Shown here piece after piece: positions 43,451 to 55,350 of a stretch of 64,000 bases of DNA. Source of the DNA: Sphaerolaimus hirsutus (lineage: Eukaryota; Nematoda; Chromadorea; Monhysterida; Sphaerolaimidae); NCBI GenBank assembly GCA_964036195.1, contig OZ038460.1:15255504-15319503 (forward strand). The letters are read 5' to 3'. Both the position numbers and the translations under genes were made by a program. The notes under the pieces are model-generated. The model worked only from the letters and a program-made list of their open reading frames with translations. It had not been told where the DNA came from and searched no databases. Numbering within the stretch: the stretch's first letter is position 1; each line of letters starts with the position of its first letter.

Positions 43451-43985
43451 AGTTCATACGTAATTTTTTGAATGAATTTGTCGGGACTGCGACGGTAAGA
43501 TCTTACCTTAGACCTAACAATCCGACGTTCTATAACGAGTTGTCTATCAAATTCACATCATTCTCGCATAAAAAGTCGGATTGAATCAAATGTATCATGA
43601 ATGGAATGGAATCCGTCCATTCAAGTTCGAATTAAAAAACACACGTCATTGGTAACGAAGGGCCGAATCACTGATTCGTTTCATGTCCGCCGAGTTTACT
43701 CAAATATTTACCCGGGTATTTCGGTTAAGCACTTTGCAACTCGGCAGTGTTCTACCGTATTTGTGTACACCCGGTGTCATTAATATTTATTAAAAACAGA
43801 GCTGACGCAAAACGAGTTCCCCTTTGAATGCTGTTTAATCCGCCATTGTTTTGAAAAATGATTTACTCATTGTTAAATAATCTTCTCACTTAATGATATC
43901 CTTTAGGTATTACTATCGAGCTTTTTGCCCCGCTTACGGATTGTCTTTTGTTTCGTCAATGTCAATCCCAATTGAATATTGCATC
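43451..43985. other. Unique sequence
   Basis: No supported feature. GGTATTTCGGTTAAGCAC and a ATTTACCCGGGTATT palindrome lie at about 43705-43730. Confidence 0.35.
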
Positions 43986-43989
43986 CTAA

Positions 43990-44150
43990 TGACTTAAGCA
44001 TTCTGTGAAAGTGATGTAAAAAGCGTCACAAAACACAAAAGGCACACAAAAGACAAAGTCTTGTGACTGGCGCTTGGCGCTTGACGCCATTATTTTTTAG
44101 CGCCAGTACAAAAACAGCGCCAAAAAGTGTCAGCACACTGGTGATTTTTT
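43990..44150. mobile_element. Family R element, diverged
   Basis: AGTGATGTAAAAAGCGTCAC on the left; GCGCCAAAAAGTGTCAGCAC on the right. GGCGCTTGGCGCTTGACGCC in the middle. Confidence 0.6.
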
Positions 44151-44159
44151 GCCTTGTCT

Positions 44160-44875
44160 ACTTCAATTGCAGAAAATTGTCCATTTTCATTAAATCCGTT
44201 GAAATGTGATGTGGATTTTTTGCACGGCTGCTAATGCGTTGTAACATTTATCGTGAACATCATAGCTATTCACGTGAACACTTAACTGTGTATGTAGTTT
44301 TGATAGCTCTTACATATCTCTCATTACCGCTTGAGATAGGCACCATTTTTGTGGAACATTTGTTTGATCAACTGGTTTTGATCAATCATAGTGTGCACCG
44401 TGAACTAAATGAATTTCTGGTAAATACAGAAAACCAAAGTAATGCATCTCCTGTATTTATTTGTCAGCATTTGATAATTTTCACCACTTTTTAAATTCTT
44501 CAAATTTGAAAATTATAATTTCTAGAACAGCTAGAACCCAACAGACCTATTTTGCGAAACCTATAGCTATTAACACAATGATCACTGACGCCAGTGCGCT
44601 ATAACCTCCTGGCAGTAGGAAATAGCCTCGTTGCAATTTTTCAAGCCAAAAATGTATTTTTGACATGTGATTGGATAGACCCCACATCACGGTAGATTAC
44701 TTGAGGAATCCAAAAACTTTTTCATGGTCCCATCCTCAAAACTTTCATAATCCCATCCTCAAAACTTTCATAATCGTCAAATACACAAGAAAATGAGAGA
44801 AGTCTGGTGGATTCCCATCCACGCCAAAACGCTGCCATCGGTTCGTTCTGCACATTGATTGAAGTCCGCCATTTT
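44160..44875. other. Unique sequence with one doubtful frame
   Basis: An 86-codon frame at 44234-44494 (RCNIYREHHSYSREHLTVYV start) lacks GC-rich coding character and clear splice or start signals. Not called. Confidence 0.35.
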
Positions 44876-45170
44876 TTATCGATGGCGTCATTCTGAACGT
44901 CACTACTTGGGCCTGGCGCCTGGCGCCATTTTTTCGAATTTTTTTTTGGAATGGCGCCATTGTGTTTTTGACGTTAATGACCATTTTACTGTTTTTTTCA
45001 TGTCCCTTGACCCTTATTACTTTCATTTAATTCAGCTAATATTTTCATTTACCGTCAAATCCGATCGAATCCGAGATTCCAACTGAAATTATTATTTAAG
45101 CTCTCCTTCCAGATACAAATGCGTCATCAAATTTCCGAGTTAAGCTGATAAATGTGATTACATGATCAGG

Positions 45171-45402
45171 TGCCAGGCCAGTTCCGCAAAATGAGAAGTG
45201 AGAAGTGAAATGGCAAAGTCGAAGTAAAAGCGCAATGGCGAAGTGAAACGGCTAGTGAATTGGCAAGTGAAATGGCGAAAGCGAAGAGAAATTAATTTTT
45301 ATTTTTTTACTTCGCTTTTGCCGTTTCCTTTCGCCTTTGCGCCTTTACTTCGCCTTAGCCATTTCACTTCTCACTTCTCATTTTGCGGAACTGGCCCCAG
45401 GT
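45171..45402. repeat. Complete GCGGAACTGG-ended foldback
   Basis: GCCAGGCCAGTTCCGCAAAA and TGAGAAGTGAGAAGTGAAAT on the left; the inverse ATTTCACTTCTCACTTCTCA and TTTTGCGGAACTGGCCCC on the right. Interior of GGCGAAGTGAAAC / CTTCGCTTTTGCCG units. Confidence 0.85.
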
Positions 45403-46185
45403 ATTTTCTCAATTTGATGACGCAAAAGTGGTTTACAAAAGTCGTATCGAAATACATTGGCTACCTCCAAAATTTATGAAAAAAATTATTTTTGGTATAT
45501 TTTTATAATTTGGTACCGCATATAATTTTTCACTCTATTAATTCGTTTCAAACTTTGGTTCATGTGGACTCAGATATTCAGGGATAATACTTTAATATTA
45601 CATTCCCATGACTCTAGCTTAAAACATAAAAAAGTCCACTGGTCAAGAACTAAATTTGACAGTTCAGTTTGCACATCTGCTTCACAGTAAAAATGAAATG
45701 TCTCATAAAAATCTGAATTGCTTTCATGAGCTATCTCCAAGCATACTTGAGTATTTGTAATTTGTCGACACTGAATTAAATTCTGACACAACTTTCAAAT
45801 TTTATTTGTCGTTACGTCGTCGTAAATTAACCTTATGACCAATTTTTGGCCACTGTGGGTTTAACCTTGATTTCAAAGCTTTCCGCTGCGAGTTTACACA
45901 TCAAAGGGAACATTTTGGGCTAATGTACATATGAATCTACCATGGGTTTTTACAGTATGTGTTTAGTATGATACGTAAAATGTTAATTATATACCGTGCG
46001 ACTGAAAAAAGTATTTTCTGATGACCTAAAATTCAGTAAGGCTAGTAAATAGTTTAAATATTTTGGATGGAACTATTTATTTGGAAATTTACCTGTGGAA
46101 TGGGTGCCACAGCGAAAACGAGTAAAGCGTATGAGAATTAGTGAGTCTGTGCAAAAATTGGTTTAAAATTTCTCAAAAATTTAGG
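45403..46185. other. Unique AT-rich sequence
   Basis: No supported gene or repeat. Confidence 0.4.
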
Positions 46186-46219
46186 TAGCTGGGCGATTGG
46201 GGGGGTGGGATAGAGGAAA

Positions 46220-47592
46220 TCGGGGGTAGCATTTTAGGGGGGGGGGGTTCCGCCAGAGTTTGCATGGTTATAAATCTGCAACCAGTTGGCGAAATTTGTC
46301 GAAACTTGGATATAATGTGGTTTCATGTCGGGGCTGACATGAAAATCGAAGACATCTGCATACGACCCCCCTGACCCGAAATAGGGTGGGTCTGAAAAAA
46401 AGTATATTTTTCGATTTTTTTGCGTGTAGCCTGAAATATGCAAACTTTGAATCTCAATAACTTGGCTATTTCTTGATCGATTTTGTTCGTTTGAGTTTTA
46501 TTATGATTGTAAATGTTTGAAGAGTTCATTTGTGAGGTCAAATCTGCGATTTACAATTTGCCATAAATCGATTTGGGCCAATTTCAGAATGCAAAATTTT
46601 GAAAAAATTTTTTCTCTTAAGCATGCTATCTTGTACTCTTCATTGAGTGAAACAGAGTACCAAAACAATTAGATCGATATCTTTTTCCAATCAAAAGTTC
46701 TAGCACTTCAAACTTCCGCCTCCAATCCATACAATTAACCGCATGAAGAACAATGTGTGCAAAATCAAAACTACATATCTCGACCATTTCTCCACCGATT
46801 TTCGCCAATGAACTCTTAAAATGATCAGAATAACATGAAGATTGCATTTTCATTATCAATTTATTCATATATGACGTAAAGTTTCCTGTACAACTAAATA
46901 ATGCGAACTCTTGAATGAAATTGTCATGATGAAAAGTCATATAGAAAATCTGATGGTGAAAATGTAATCTTCAGGTTATTCTGATCATTTAAAGTGTTCA
47001 TTGGCGAAAATCGGTGGAGAAATGGTCGAGATATGGAGTTTTGATGTTGCACACATCGTTCTTCATGCGGTTTATTGTATGGATGGGAGGCGGAAGTTTG
47101 AAGTGCTATAACTTTTGATTGGAAAGAGATATCGATCTAATTGTTTTGGTACTATGTTACTCTCAATGAAGAGTACAAGATAGCATGTTTAAGAGAAAAA
47201 ATTTCTCAAAATTTTGCATTCTGAAATTGACCCAAATCGATTTATGGCAAATTTTAAAATCGCAAATTTGACCTCACAAATAAACTCTTCAAACATTTAT
47301 GATCAAATTAAAACTCAAACGAACAAAATCGGTCATGAAATAGCCAAGTTATTGAGATTCAAAGTTTGCGTGTTCCAGGTGACACGCAAAAAAATTCGAA
47401 AAATTTACCTTTTTTCAGACCCACCCTATCTCGGGTCAGGGGGGTCGTAAATATGCAGATGTCTTCGATTTTCATGTTAGCCCCGACATGAAACCACATT
47501 ATATCCAATTTTCGACAAATTTCGCCTAGTGGTTACTGAGTTATAACCATGCAAACTTTGGCGGACCCCCCCCCCCTAAAATGCTACCCCCC
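46220..47592. repeat. 1.37-kb palindrome with arms of about 630 bp
   Basis: Left arm: TTTTAGGGGGGGG, CCGCCAGAGTTTGCATGG, CTGACATGAAAATCGAAGAC, TCCACCGATTTTCGCCAATG. Right arm repeats them inverted: CATTGGCGAAAATCGGTGGA, GTCTTCGATTTTCATGTTAG, CCATGCAAACTTTGGCGG, CCCCCCCCTAAAA. The turn lies near 46850-46960. Outside on the right is GATAGATAGATAGCTGGAGC with a G run, as at 26040. No protein. Confidence 0.9.
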
Positions 47593-47759
47593 GTTTTCTT
47601 TTATGGGGGAGGGGTTATTTCAGGGACATGGTAGCCAAAAATTTCGCGTAGTGATAGATATATGAGCAGTCTCTCGGATAGATAGATAGCTGGAGCGTTT
47701 GGGGGGGTCACCCCACCAACCCCATCCCCCTATTAGCCCCTGGCTGCAATGCCAGCCAA

Positions 47760-47891
47760 ATTTGGCGCCATACAGCGCTGCAAATACTGAAGAAGGTACC
47801 ATACTTTGGCGCAAAACATCAAAGGACCATTGCGCTTTTACCGCTGTACTCATACACACTGCGAACACCGGCATGGGCTTAGTTTCATCAC
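47760..47891 (+). CDS. Possible exon, low confidence
   Basis: Between AATGCCAG and CCACAAA|GTAAAT a frame reads PNLAPYSAANTEEGTILWRK and continues TSKDHCAFTAVLIHTANTGM. It looks protein-like. However, TTTGGCGCCATACAGCGC, TTTGGCGCAAAAC and TGCGCTTTTACCGC resemble a decayed R element, and the phase does not match the next exon. A weak candidate. Confidence 0.25.
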
Positions 47892-47909
47892 CACCGCGCT
47901 CCACAAAGT

Positions 47910-48800
47910 AAATTTCCCATCCAGTTTACAACCAAATGTAATTACAATTGTGCCGCATATTTTACACGATGGAAAATCCCGAAGATGTTCGAATTTTGCT
48001 ATTTTTCATGAATTATATCTATTTTTTCACCGCCGATGAAGCGACGTAAAATTTAATTTATGTCATTAAAAACTTAAAAAAATTAAAATTATGTCCGACT
48101 CCGAGTAAAACAGAAAATTATTATTATCATTCAAACTATTTCCCATCGTTGTATACTTCAACGCTCCATTACACTGTCCTGTTTTCATATTATTACAAAA
48201 ATGTAAAACCGTTTTTGTTGGGCCAAAAATTAATGCTTCATGTATCATGTGATACAAGGCAGTATTTATTGTAATCTGAATAGAAGTGTCCATGAGTAGC
48301 ACTAAATTTATGGTTCTTATTTTCGAAAATCATTTTAAATAAAAATAAAAATATGGTATTTATGTTTTTAGTTTTTACTAACTATCTATTTGTAAAAAAA
48401 TTTTATGTAATATCAAGCTTCTTTGGTAATGATCATTATGTAGGAGTAAAAAGTCATCGTTTTGAAGAAGAATACCCGTTAGAAATAATATTTTTCAGTG
48501 ATTTTTTGGTATACTTTTTAAAGTAGATTTCATTTACTTTTTTTACAAGAACCGTCCAACTGTAGACTAGTGCTACTGTCGTGCTTTAATTTGGCATTGG
48601 ATCAAACCCCTCATTAGCTAAAATATAGCCTACCGGATCGCTGATTTTCATACAGCTACACATGATCATATGGAATTACCTGGTATATACTATTTATTTG
48701 TTGTACAATGTATTTTTGAACATGGGTGACGTTGACTTCAATCAATGTGGGACTCAATTTTAACAAACTTTGCGTGACGGTGGATAAATGTAATTCTGGG
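47910..48800. other. Unique AT-rich sequence
   Basis: No supported feature. Confidence 0.4.
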
Positions 48801-48802
48801 TA

Positions 48803-49402
48803 ATGATGAAAAAGCGCTGTGGCGCTAGCCCAAAGCAAAAGGCGCCATGATGCTAGCCCAAAGCAAAAGGCGCCATGATGCTAGCCCAAAGCAAAAGGCG
48901 CCATGGCGCTAGCCCAAAGCAAAAGGCGCCATAGCGCTAGCCCAAAACAAAAGGCGCCATAGCGCTAGCCCAAAGCAAAAGGCGCCATGGCGCTAGCCCA
49001 AAGCAAAAGGCGCCATGGCGCTAGCCCAAAGCAAAAGGCGCCATGGCGCTAGCCCAAAGCAAAAGGCGCCATGGCGCTAGCCCAAAGCAAAAGGCGCCAT
49101 GGCGCTAGCCCAAAGCAAAAAGCGCCATAGCGCTAGCCCAAAGCAAAAGGCGCCATGGCGCTAACCCAAAGCAAAAGGTGCCATGGCGCTGACCCAAAGC
49201 CAAAGGCGCCATGACGCTTTTGACCGTTGGCGACGGGAACCAAATGCCTGGCGGTGGCGCTGTCAGGGCGCTGCTATAGGGCATTTGGGCAAGAACCAAA
49301 TGCCAAAGCAAAAAGCGCCATGGCGCTTCTGGCGCTTGCGTCATTTTTCTCTAGCGCGATTGGCGCTTGGCACTGAAGTCCTGGCTCTTTTTACATCACT
49401 AA
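48803..49402. mobile_element. Family R element with an internal 28-bp satellite
   Basis: TAATGATGAAAAAGCGC on the left and GGCTCTTTTTACATCACTAA on the right. 48826-49208 is about 13 tandem units of 28 bp, each GGCGCTAGCCCAAAGCAAAA plus GGCGCCAT. Variation is mostly at one CpG-containing site (ATGATG, ATAGCG or ATGGCG). Confidence 0.9.
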
Positions 49403-49892
49403 TTCAGGGTTACATTGAGCTATCGAACCACTTTTCTAACTATTTACTTGGAATGCTTTTACTTTAAAAACGTGTACGCATCGCTTGTTGCTCAACGCCC
49501 TAATATAATTTCATCACGATAATTACAAATAGTGGGCGTAATCAATCCATTTACGCTTACGTTTCAGAAATTTTGGTGTCAGCTTTCCAGCGGACAGAGA
49601 CCTCACTCAGGGTTAATTGAGATGGATGTTAATGTGATTTTTTATCCGTGCTAATCCATCCTTACTCGGATGTCCTTTGTCGACATCATTTCCTTGATTT
49701 TAAAATTCCTTTTAGAAAATACCAGGGTTTTTCCGTAATGCCGGAAATCTCCTCATCTCATAATTAAATTTGAGTCTGTCTAAAAGATCAACCTTCATTT
49801 TGACATTTTTCATATTACATCCTAATGACAATTGTAATATTTTTTCTGGTCTTGTCTAGTTGAAGCGTCCGCGCTATCACAGCAAAAAATGG

Positions 49893-50033
49893 GTATGTGA
49901 TGCGTCGTGACGCGAGCTGGATGCACGTGAAGCGGAGCTCTTCCACACGCTTCACGAATTTCACAAGTTTTGTGAAGGTTGTGGAAGCGCGCCACTTCAC
50001 GTGCATCTAGCCCGCTTCCCGACGCATCACACA
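49893..50033. repeat. GTGATGCGTCG hairpin, 141 bp
   Basis: GTGATGCGTCGTGACGCGAG, CTGGATGCACGTGAAGCGGA and TTCCACAC pair with the inverse run GTGGAAGCGCGCCACTTCAC, GTGCATCTAGCCCGC and CGACGCATCAC. The turn is TTCACAAGTTTTGTGAA. Confidence 0.85.
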
Positions 50034-50074
50034 CACATCTAAGCGGCTTAGATATATTTCCATTTTACTCATCA

Positions 50075-50190
50075 TTTGATAGGTGTAAAACACTGAGCGC
50101 CATGGCGCATTTAAGTGTTTGGCGCCGGGCGCCAATTGCACCATGGAAAAATGGCGTGACGAGCAAAAATGCGACTTTTACATCATTACA
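50075..50190. mobile_element. Family R element, short
   Basis: GCGCCATGGCGCATTTAAG, GGCGCCGGGCGCC, right end GCGACTTTTACATCATTA. Confidence 0.65.
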
Positions 50191-50489
50191 ATGCCCATTA
50201 CTTATAGAAACTAATGGTGATGTTTATGTCCGTTGACTACCGTTCATAAAAAAATTTATTGTCATAATGTGACAGTGTAAAACTGGAAGTTTGTACGGCA
50301 GAAATCTGGCTTTCAAACGGTACGGCGTTTAATATCTATCGTTATCTGGGCTGTAGTTACTTAATGATGTAAAGATTTCATTTCCTACTTTTCATGCCTT
50401 ATTAGAACCGCAAATCCTTTCAATTTCCGTGGTTCGATACGCATTTTGGATATTATTTATCATCGAAATTTGGCTTATTTGAGAAGGAA

Positions 50490-50622
50490 TACTCTTCGCG
50501 TACTTCGCGTACTTTCAAAAAGTATGCGAGTAAGTGAGTACTGGTGTTTTTGGGGGGAAACGTAAATGTATTTACGCAGTACTCGAGTATTGAGTAAACG
50601 TAAATACGTTTTAACAACTATG
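50490..50622. mobile_element. Right part of a family B element
   Basis: TTTCAAAAAGTATGCGAG, ACTCGAGTATTGAGTAAACG and TACGTTTTAACAACTATG only. The left half is absent. Confidence 0.7.
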
Positions 50623-51107
50623 GTGTACAACACCAATTGCCAAAAACACAGAAGATGATGGTGCTAAGAGCCAGGACAACCAACAACAAAAAAGTTTCAC
50701 CTACAACTATTCCATTCTATCCTAAATTGCCAAATCAGTATGCAAAAGCTGCCCCTGCCCTAGCCTCCTACACAGTATTTACACAAGGAAAAACTTAAAC
50801 TGTTTAAACAGATGTATGCTTGGGTGCAAGCAAGCTTGCAATGATTCAACATTGTAAATTGGACGGCAATAAACAAGCAAGATATACTGATCAGACATTT
50901 GGAATGGACTCTATACCGAAAGTGTTACTGTCTTGTGATGAATAAAACACATGTTAAAAGTTGTGTATTGTGCACCCAATTCACTCATGAGCAATGTCAA
51001 GCAAGGGGAAAAATAGAGATTTGTTAGATTTCATTATAATGCATGCTACCAGTGAACTATACAAAATGACAAAGCACACTTGAGAGAAAAACAGTCCTTC
51101 AGGTGGC

Positions 51108-51512
51108 AGTCGCAAGCCCTGTAACGTGTAAAGTAAAGTGTCAAATTTCATGTAAAATATCAAGCAAAGTGTCAATTGTCATGACAAATGTAATGTAAAG
51201 TGTCAAATATCATGCAAAGTGTCAAATGTCAAGCAAAATGTCAATTGTCATGGCAAATGCGAGCAATGTGTCAATTGTGTATCCAACTCTTTTGTTGTTG
51301 TGTCCAGATCACATGTCTTTGTGTCCGAATCTTATGTTAAAAATGGATACAAAAACATAAGATCTGGATACAAAAACATAAAATTTGGATACACAATTGA
51401 CACTTTGCATGCCATTTGTCATGACAATCGACACTTTGCTTGAAATTTGTCATCACTTTTGACACTTTGCTCTACTTGGGCTTTGGGCTTGGGACTGTCC
51501 CCTGGTGGTGGT
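51108..51512. mobile_element. Family T palindrome (T8), long
   Basis: CAGGTGGCAGTCGCAAGCCC to GGGCTTGGGACTGTCCCCTG. The inner hairpin GTATCCAACTCTTTTG / GGATACAAAAACATAAG is also present in the T copies at 40.2 and 54.3 kb. Confidence 0.85.
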
Positions 51513-51791
51513 TCCACACCATGTCAGTGAACTACTAAAGATGTAAGTAACTTTATAAGTGAAAAGTAAACTTTTACCTAAGTACAAAAAATTGTCACTC
51601 GAATGTTTACTCGTGATTAGCTCCACACTGAGAATTATCGGTTATGACACACTTGTCACAGTTCCGGATTGGCTTCACACACAGGGTCAGCCTCATTGAA
51701 AGCACTAAATGCTCATTATGCACATGCTTAATGAACTCAGCATACCCCATGGCCGTTTCAGTGCTTAATTAGGATCCTATATGCATGTGAC

Positions 51792-52203
51792 TACCGTATT
51801 TCCTCGAAATACCCCCCCGGGGGTGATTGTTTCATAGTGCTCCCGAGAGGGAGTGGGGTTAAACGAGGGGGTTATTATTTTGCCAGAAATTTTTTGGAAT
51901 GGTAGTACAGAATCGTTGTTTGTGATGTGCGCTGGGGTAGAAAAATGCATCAATAACTGACATGTATAGACTCCTGTATACTAATAATAGTACGTAGATG
52001 GTATAAACACTGCTCTCACGTGATTCCGACATTGTTTTAACGTGTGTTCTGCACTACGCAGAACACAAACTGCACCATTTGTCATGTACGTTCTCTTTAC
52101 ACTCAATCTGGGGGGGGGTATTTCGAGGGGGTGGTGATTGTTTCATAGTGGTCTCGAGAGGGGGGGGGGGTCAAACGAGGGGTGTATTTCGAGGAAATAC
52201 GGT
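51792..52203. mobile_element. Family A element
   Basis: TACCGTATTTCCTCGAAATA to TTTCGAGGAAATACGGTA, with an interior almost the same as the copy at 41912-42343 (CATCAATAACTGACATGTAT, AATAGTACGTAGATGG). Confidence 0.85.
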
Positions 52204-52554
52204 AATTAGTTTAAATTTGACATAAAAATTCATCCACTCAGTGATGAGATGACATTCACTGCAGTGCAGTTACTAGCATTGAAAAATCTCATATTTATTT
52301 ATGTTTATATTTTTAAATTATCAACAAAAATTTTTATTTATTTATATTTCCTCTGGGACTTTCCAAATACCTAGATTTGATTTGATTTTTTCTGCGAAAA
52401 ACTATGAAAAAATATCTTATTTTTTATTTTGTTCTGGTTTTGTCAGAGTGATTTTATTATATTTTCTTTTTGATAGATTTTATGAGATTATGTTGAATTA
52501 TACTCTTTCAAAATCACCCATGTCTTCAATGATATCTTAACTACGGTAAAGTTT

Positions 52555-52735
52555 TATTAACATCATTGCACTTTTGGCGTTATTTAAAACGCTAGCGCCA
52601 AGCGCCAGACAGCCACCAGAATATGACGCCAATCGCCATGGCGCTTTTAGGATCGTGGCGCCAAACGCGCCCATGGCGCCACAGCATTTTAGCGCCATGG
52701 CACTTTTTCTTTGGTGCTATCGTTTACATCACTAG
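52555..52735. mobile_element. Family R element
   Basis: Left CATCATTGCACTTTTGGCG, interior GCTAGCGCCAAGCGCC and GGCGCCACAGC, right GTGCTATCGTTTACATCACTA. Confidence 0.7.
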
Positions 52736-53319
52736 TCGTGTCTTTTAATTATCCCTGTTCATATTTATTATTTTTGCATATTTAGCGCGATATTATCGGG
52801 ACACCTACTGAGGTGAAATGTCTACGTCCTACGCTGCCGCAGTGTAACATAACTTTACAACAAACAGAAAAAAGTTTGATTTGATCGCGATATTTTTTCA
52901 TTCCGATGTTTGCCAGGTCTGGTTCACTTAAACTCCACCGTCCGGGATTATTTATTTTACGCATTTTTGGGATAGATAGGAACTAAAAGATTGATCTTTC
53001 AAAAACTGAAATATTATTGCCGCGGGTATTGAGCGGATACGAATCTCTGAGTGGCTAGAAAAAAATACTATTGATTTATCAAATATTGTTTTAACAGGTG
53101 TAGCCTCTTGACAGCTGAAAATCTGCAAATGTGGGGGGGGTTACATTTACGACAAGGTGGGGGGGGGGGTAAAAACTTTTTTACGAGCTGTATATTCTCT
53201 AGATATTAAGGGTGGGAGGCTGGTCGCAAATCCCATACCAATCCATTCATTTTGCGTTTCCCAACCCCTTTCCCAAACCACCCAAATCTCAATTTCCCAA
53301 CCCCCCCCTCATTTCACAG

Positions 53320-53502
53320 ACGCAAACTACTCAGAGTGCTAGCAAATCGGATCAAAAAGCTCCTAATTCTCCCCAATCCACTTCGCAATTGTCCGAGGGC
53401 AAAAGCGGCGACGAGGAAACGATGGGCGATAATCGGAGGATTACGGTAGCCGGGTGCAGGTCGCCCGAATTGTCTGCCGGCGGGCTGAGTAGGAGTTTTG
53501 TG
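53320..53502 (+). CDS. Ser/Gln-rich putative exon
   Basis: Pyrimidine-rich acceptor (CCCCCCCTCATTTCACAG), then an open frame TQTTQSASKSDQKAPNSPQS, TSQLSEGKSGDEETMGDNRR and ITVAGCRSPELSAGGLSRSF. The donor may be GTG|GTTGGT (53502, phase 0, matching the next exon), CTGA|GTAGGA (53488) or TGCAG|GTCGCC (53459). The composition is Ser, Gln, Lys and acidic, typical of a disordered linker. The frame is in phase with 60207 and 63786 if the longest form is used. The T/C-rich upstream region has a G run at 53130-53170. Confidence 0.7.
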
Positions 53503-53942
53503 GTTGGTTTCGGGGGTTTTCCTTTTCTTTTTTTTTGGGGGGGGGGGGGGTCAGTCAGACCTCAGACTTTGACCCAGACGAAAGTACCGCGCTTTTTTCG
53601 AAGTATGTGTACCTGGTATTGTATGTGGAAAGTATTTTGTTTTTGTACAGAAAGCGTAAATTTAAAATTATATTTAATTCTCATGAGTAAATGAGAGTTA
53701 AATACTTTTTTCCCAGAAAGCGTAAATGCGAGTATTTTTTCATGGAAGCATAAAAATTGAGCAAAATTACCTTTTCTTTCTCCAAAAAAACATTATGAAT
53801 TTTTACCTTGGACAGCAAAAAGGTGTTCTCTTTCTATTAATAAGTATTCTTTATGAAAAGCAGGGGTTTCGAATTGCAAAAATACTCTTTCTGTACTCAC
53901 AAAAAATTACTCTACAGTACTCGAGTACTCTCGTCTCAAGAA

Positions 53943-55350
53943 CAGGGTTGGCAAAATCTCAGAAAAGAATAAAAATAAAATTAAAATAAAATGGAAAATT
54001 GAAGAATAAAATAAAATAAAATAAAATGGAAAATTTCAAAATAAAAATAAAAATTGTATAAAAATTCGAATTTTTGTAAAATTTTTGTAAAATTGTATAC
54101 AAATTCATATTTTTGTAAAAATTGTATAAAAATTCATATTTTTTTCTGTTGTTTATAGTTCAACCTGGTCATTCGCGGAGCTGGGGCAGTCCCAAGCCAT
54201 GTAAAGTGTCAAAATGTCATGAAATGGAATGGAAAGTGTCAATTTTCATGAAAATGTTAAGTAAAGTGTCAATTGTCATGACAAATATCAATTAAAGTGG
54301 AAACTGTTAAGCAAATTGTATCCAAATCTTATCTTTTGTATCCAAATCTTGCTGTTTTTGTAACCAAATCTTATGTGAACATTTGGATACAAAAACATAA
54401 GATTTGGATACAAAAATATATGGTTTGAATACCAAAACATAAGATTCAGATACACAATTTACACTCTGCACGACATTTGTCATGGCAATTGACACTTTGC
54501 ATGATGTTCAACAAATGCGCCCAGCACACTCCAGTAATCCTACTGAAAATGCAAACCATTCTTATTGATAATTGTAACTTAACACTTGCAACTAGCTAAC
54601 AATACCTACTGCATGCAACTTTTGCAAAGTAATGGAAAAATTTGTCACGCGTTTTTCATGTTTAGGTCTAATTATCACATTTTTCTGACCTTGCATGCAA
54701 GATTCTGATTTTTTGTAAAATTTCTGTAAAATTTTTGTAAAATTTTTGTAAAATGGTCCATTTTATTATTTTTTATTATTTTGGAATAAAACAAGGACGT
54801 ATCCAGGGGGGGGGGCGGGGGGGGCTGCAGCCCCCCCCGTTCCCGGGTGAGACCGGAAAAAATTGAGGAAAATGCCGTTTTCGGTACTAATTTCCAAGGT
54901 GCTATGTAAAAATTTTGCGCGCTAGCGCGCATTTTTCCACCGTCCACGGAAATCATTGGAAAATCGGCACCTGTACCTTCAAATATCTGTAATATACGTT
55001 GAATTTCGTGCCCATCTCTCCATATGTATGTATATTTACATACATATCAGCGGTTCATGGCGCCAGCGCCAACGCCAATGGCGCCATGGCGTGGCGTCTA
55101 CGAATGGCGCCAGCGCCATGGCGCCATTCCGCCACTATACAGGTACAATTTTAGTGGGGGGGGGGGCTGAGCCCCCCCCGTTCGCCGGGCTCCGTAAACC
55201 AACAGCCCCCCCCGCTCAAAAATCCTGGATACGTCCCTGGAATAAAATAAAATAAAATAAAATGAAACAAGAATAAAATAAAAATAAAATACATTTTTAT
55301 ACAATTTTTATACAATTTGTATACAAATGATTTTTATAAAACCAACCCTG
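53943..55350. mobile_element. 1.4-kb hAT-like element with AAAATAAAAT core
   Basis: Ends CAGGGTTGGCAAAATCTC and AAACCAACCCTG, with an exact 8-bp duplication CTCAAGAA at 53935-53942 and 55351-55358. It carries AAAATAAAAT simple sequence at both ends, a family T palindrome (54186-54500) and a family C element (54792-55239) inside. Same termini as the 158-bp element at 18962. Confidence 0.9.
54792..55239. mobile_element. Family C element nested in a hAT-like element
   Basis: CAAGGACGTATCCAGG to CCTGGATACGTCCCTG with exact flanks GAATAAAA (54784-54791 and 55240-55247), i.e. it inserted into the AAAATAAAAT core. Internal GGCGCCAGCGCC and TTGCGCGCTAGCGCGCA motifs. Confidence 0.9.

Noticed and set aside
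44234-44494. 86-codon open frame
   Set aside because: No family recognised, no splice or promoter signal, and base composition like the surroundings.
48803-49402. Possible CRISPR-like array (28-bp repeats)
   Set aside because: The units are directly abutting with no unique spacers, and lie in an animal mobile element.
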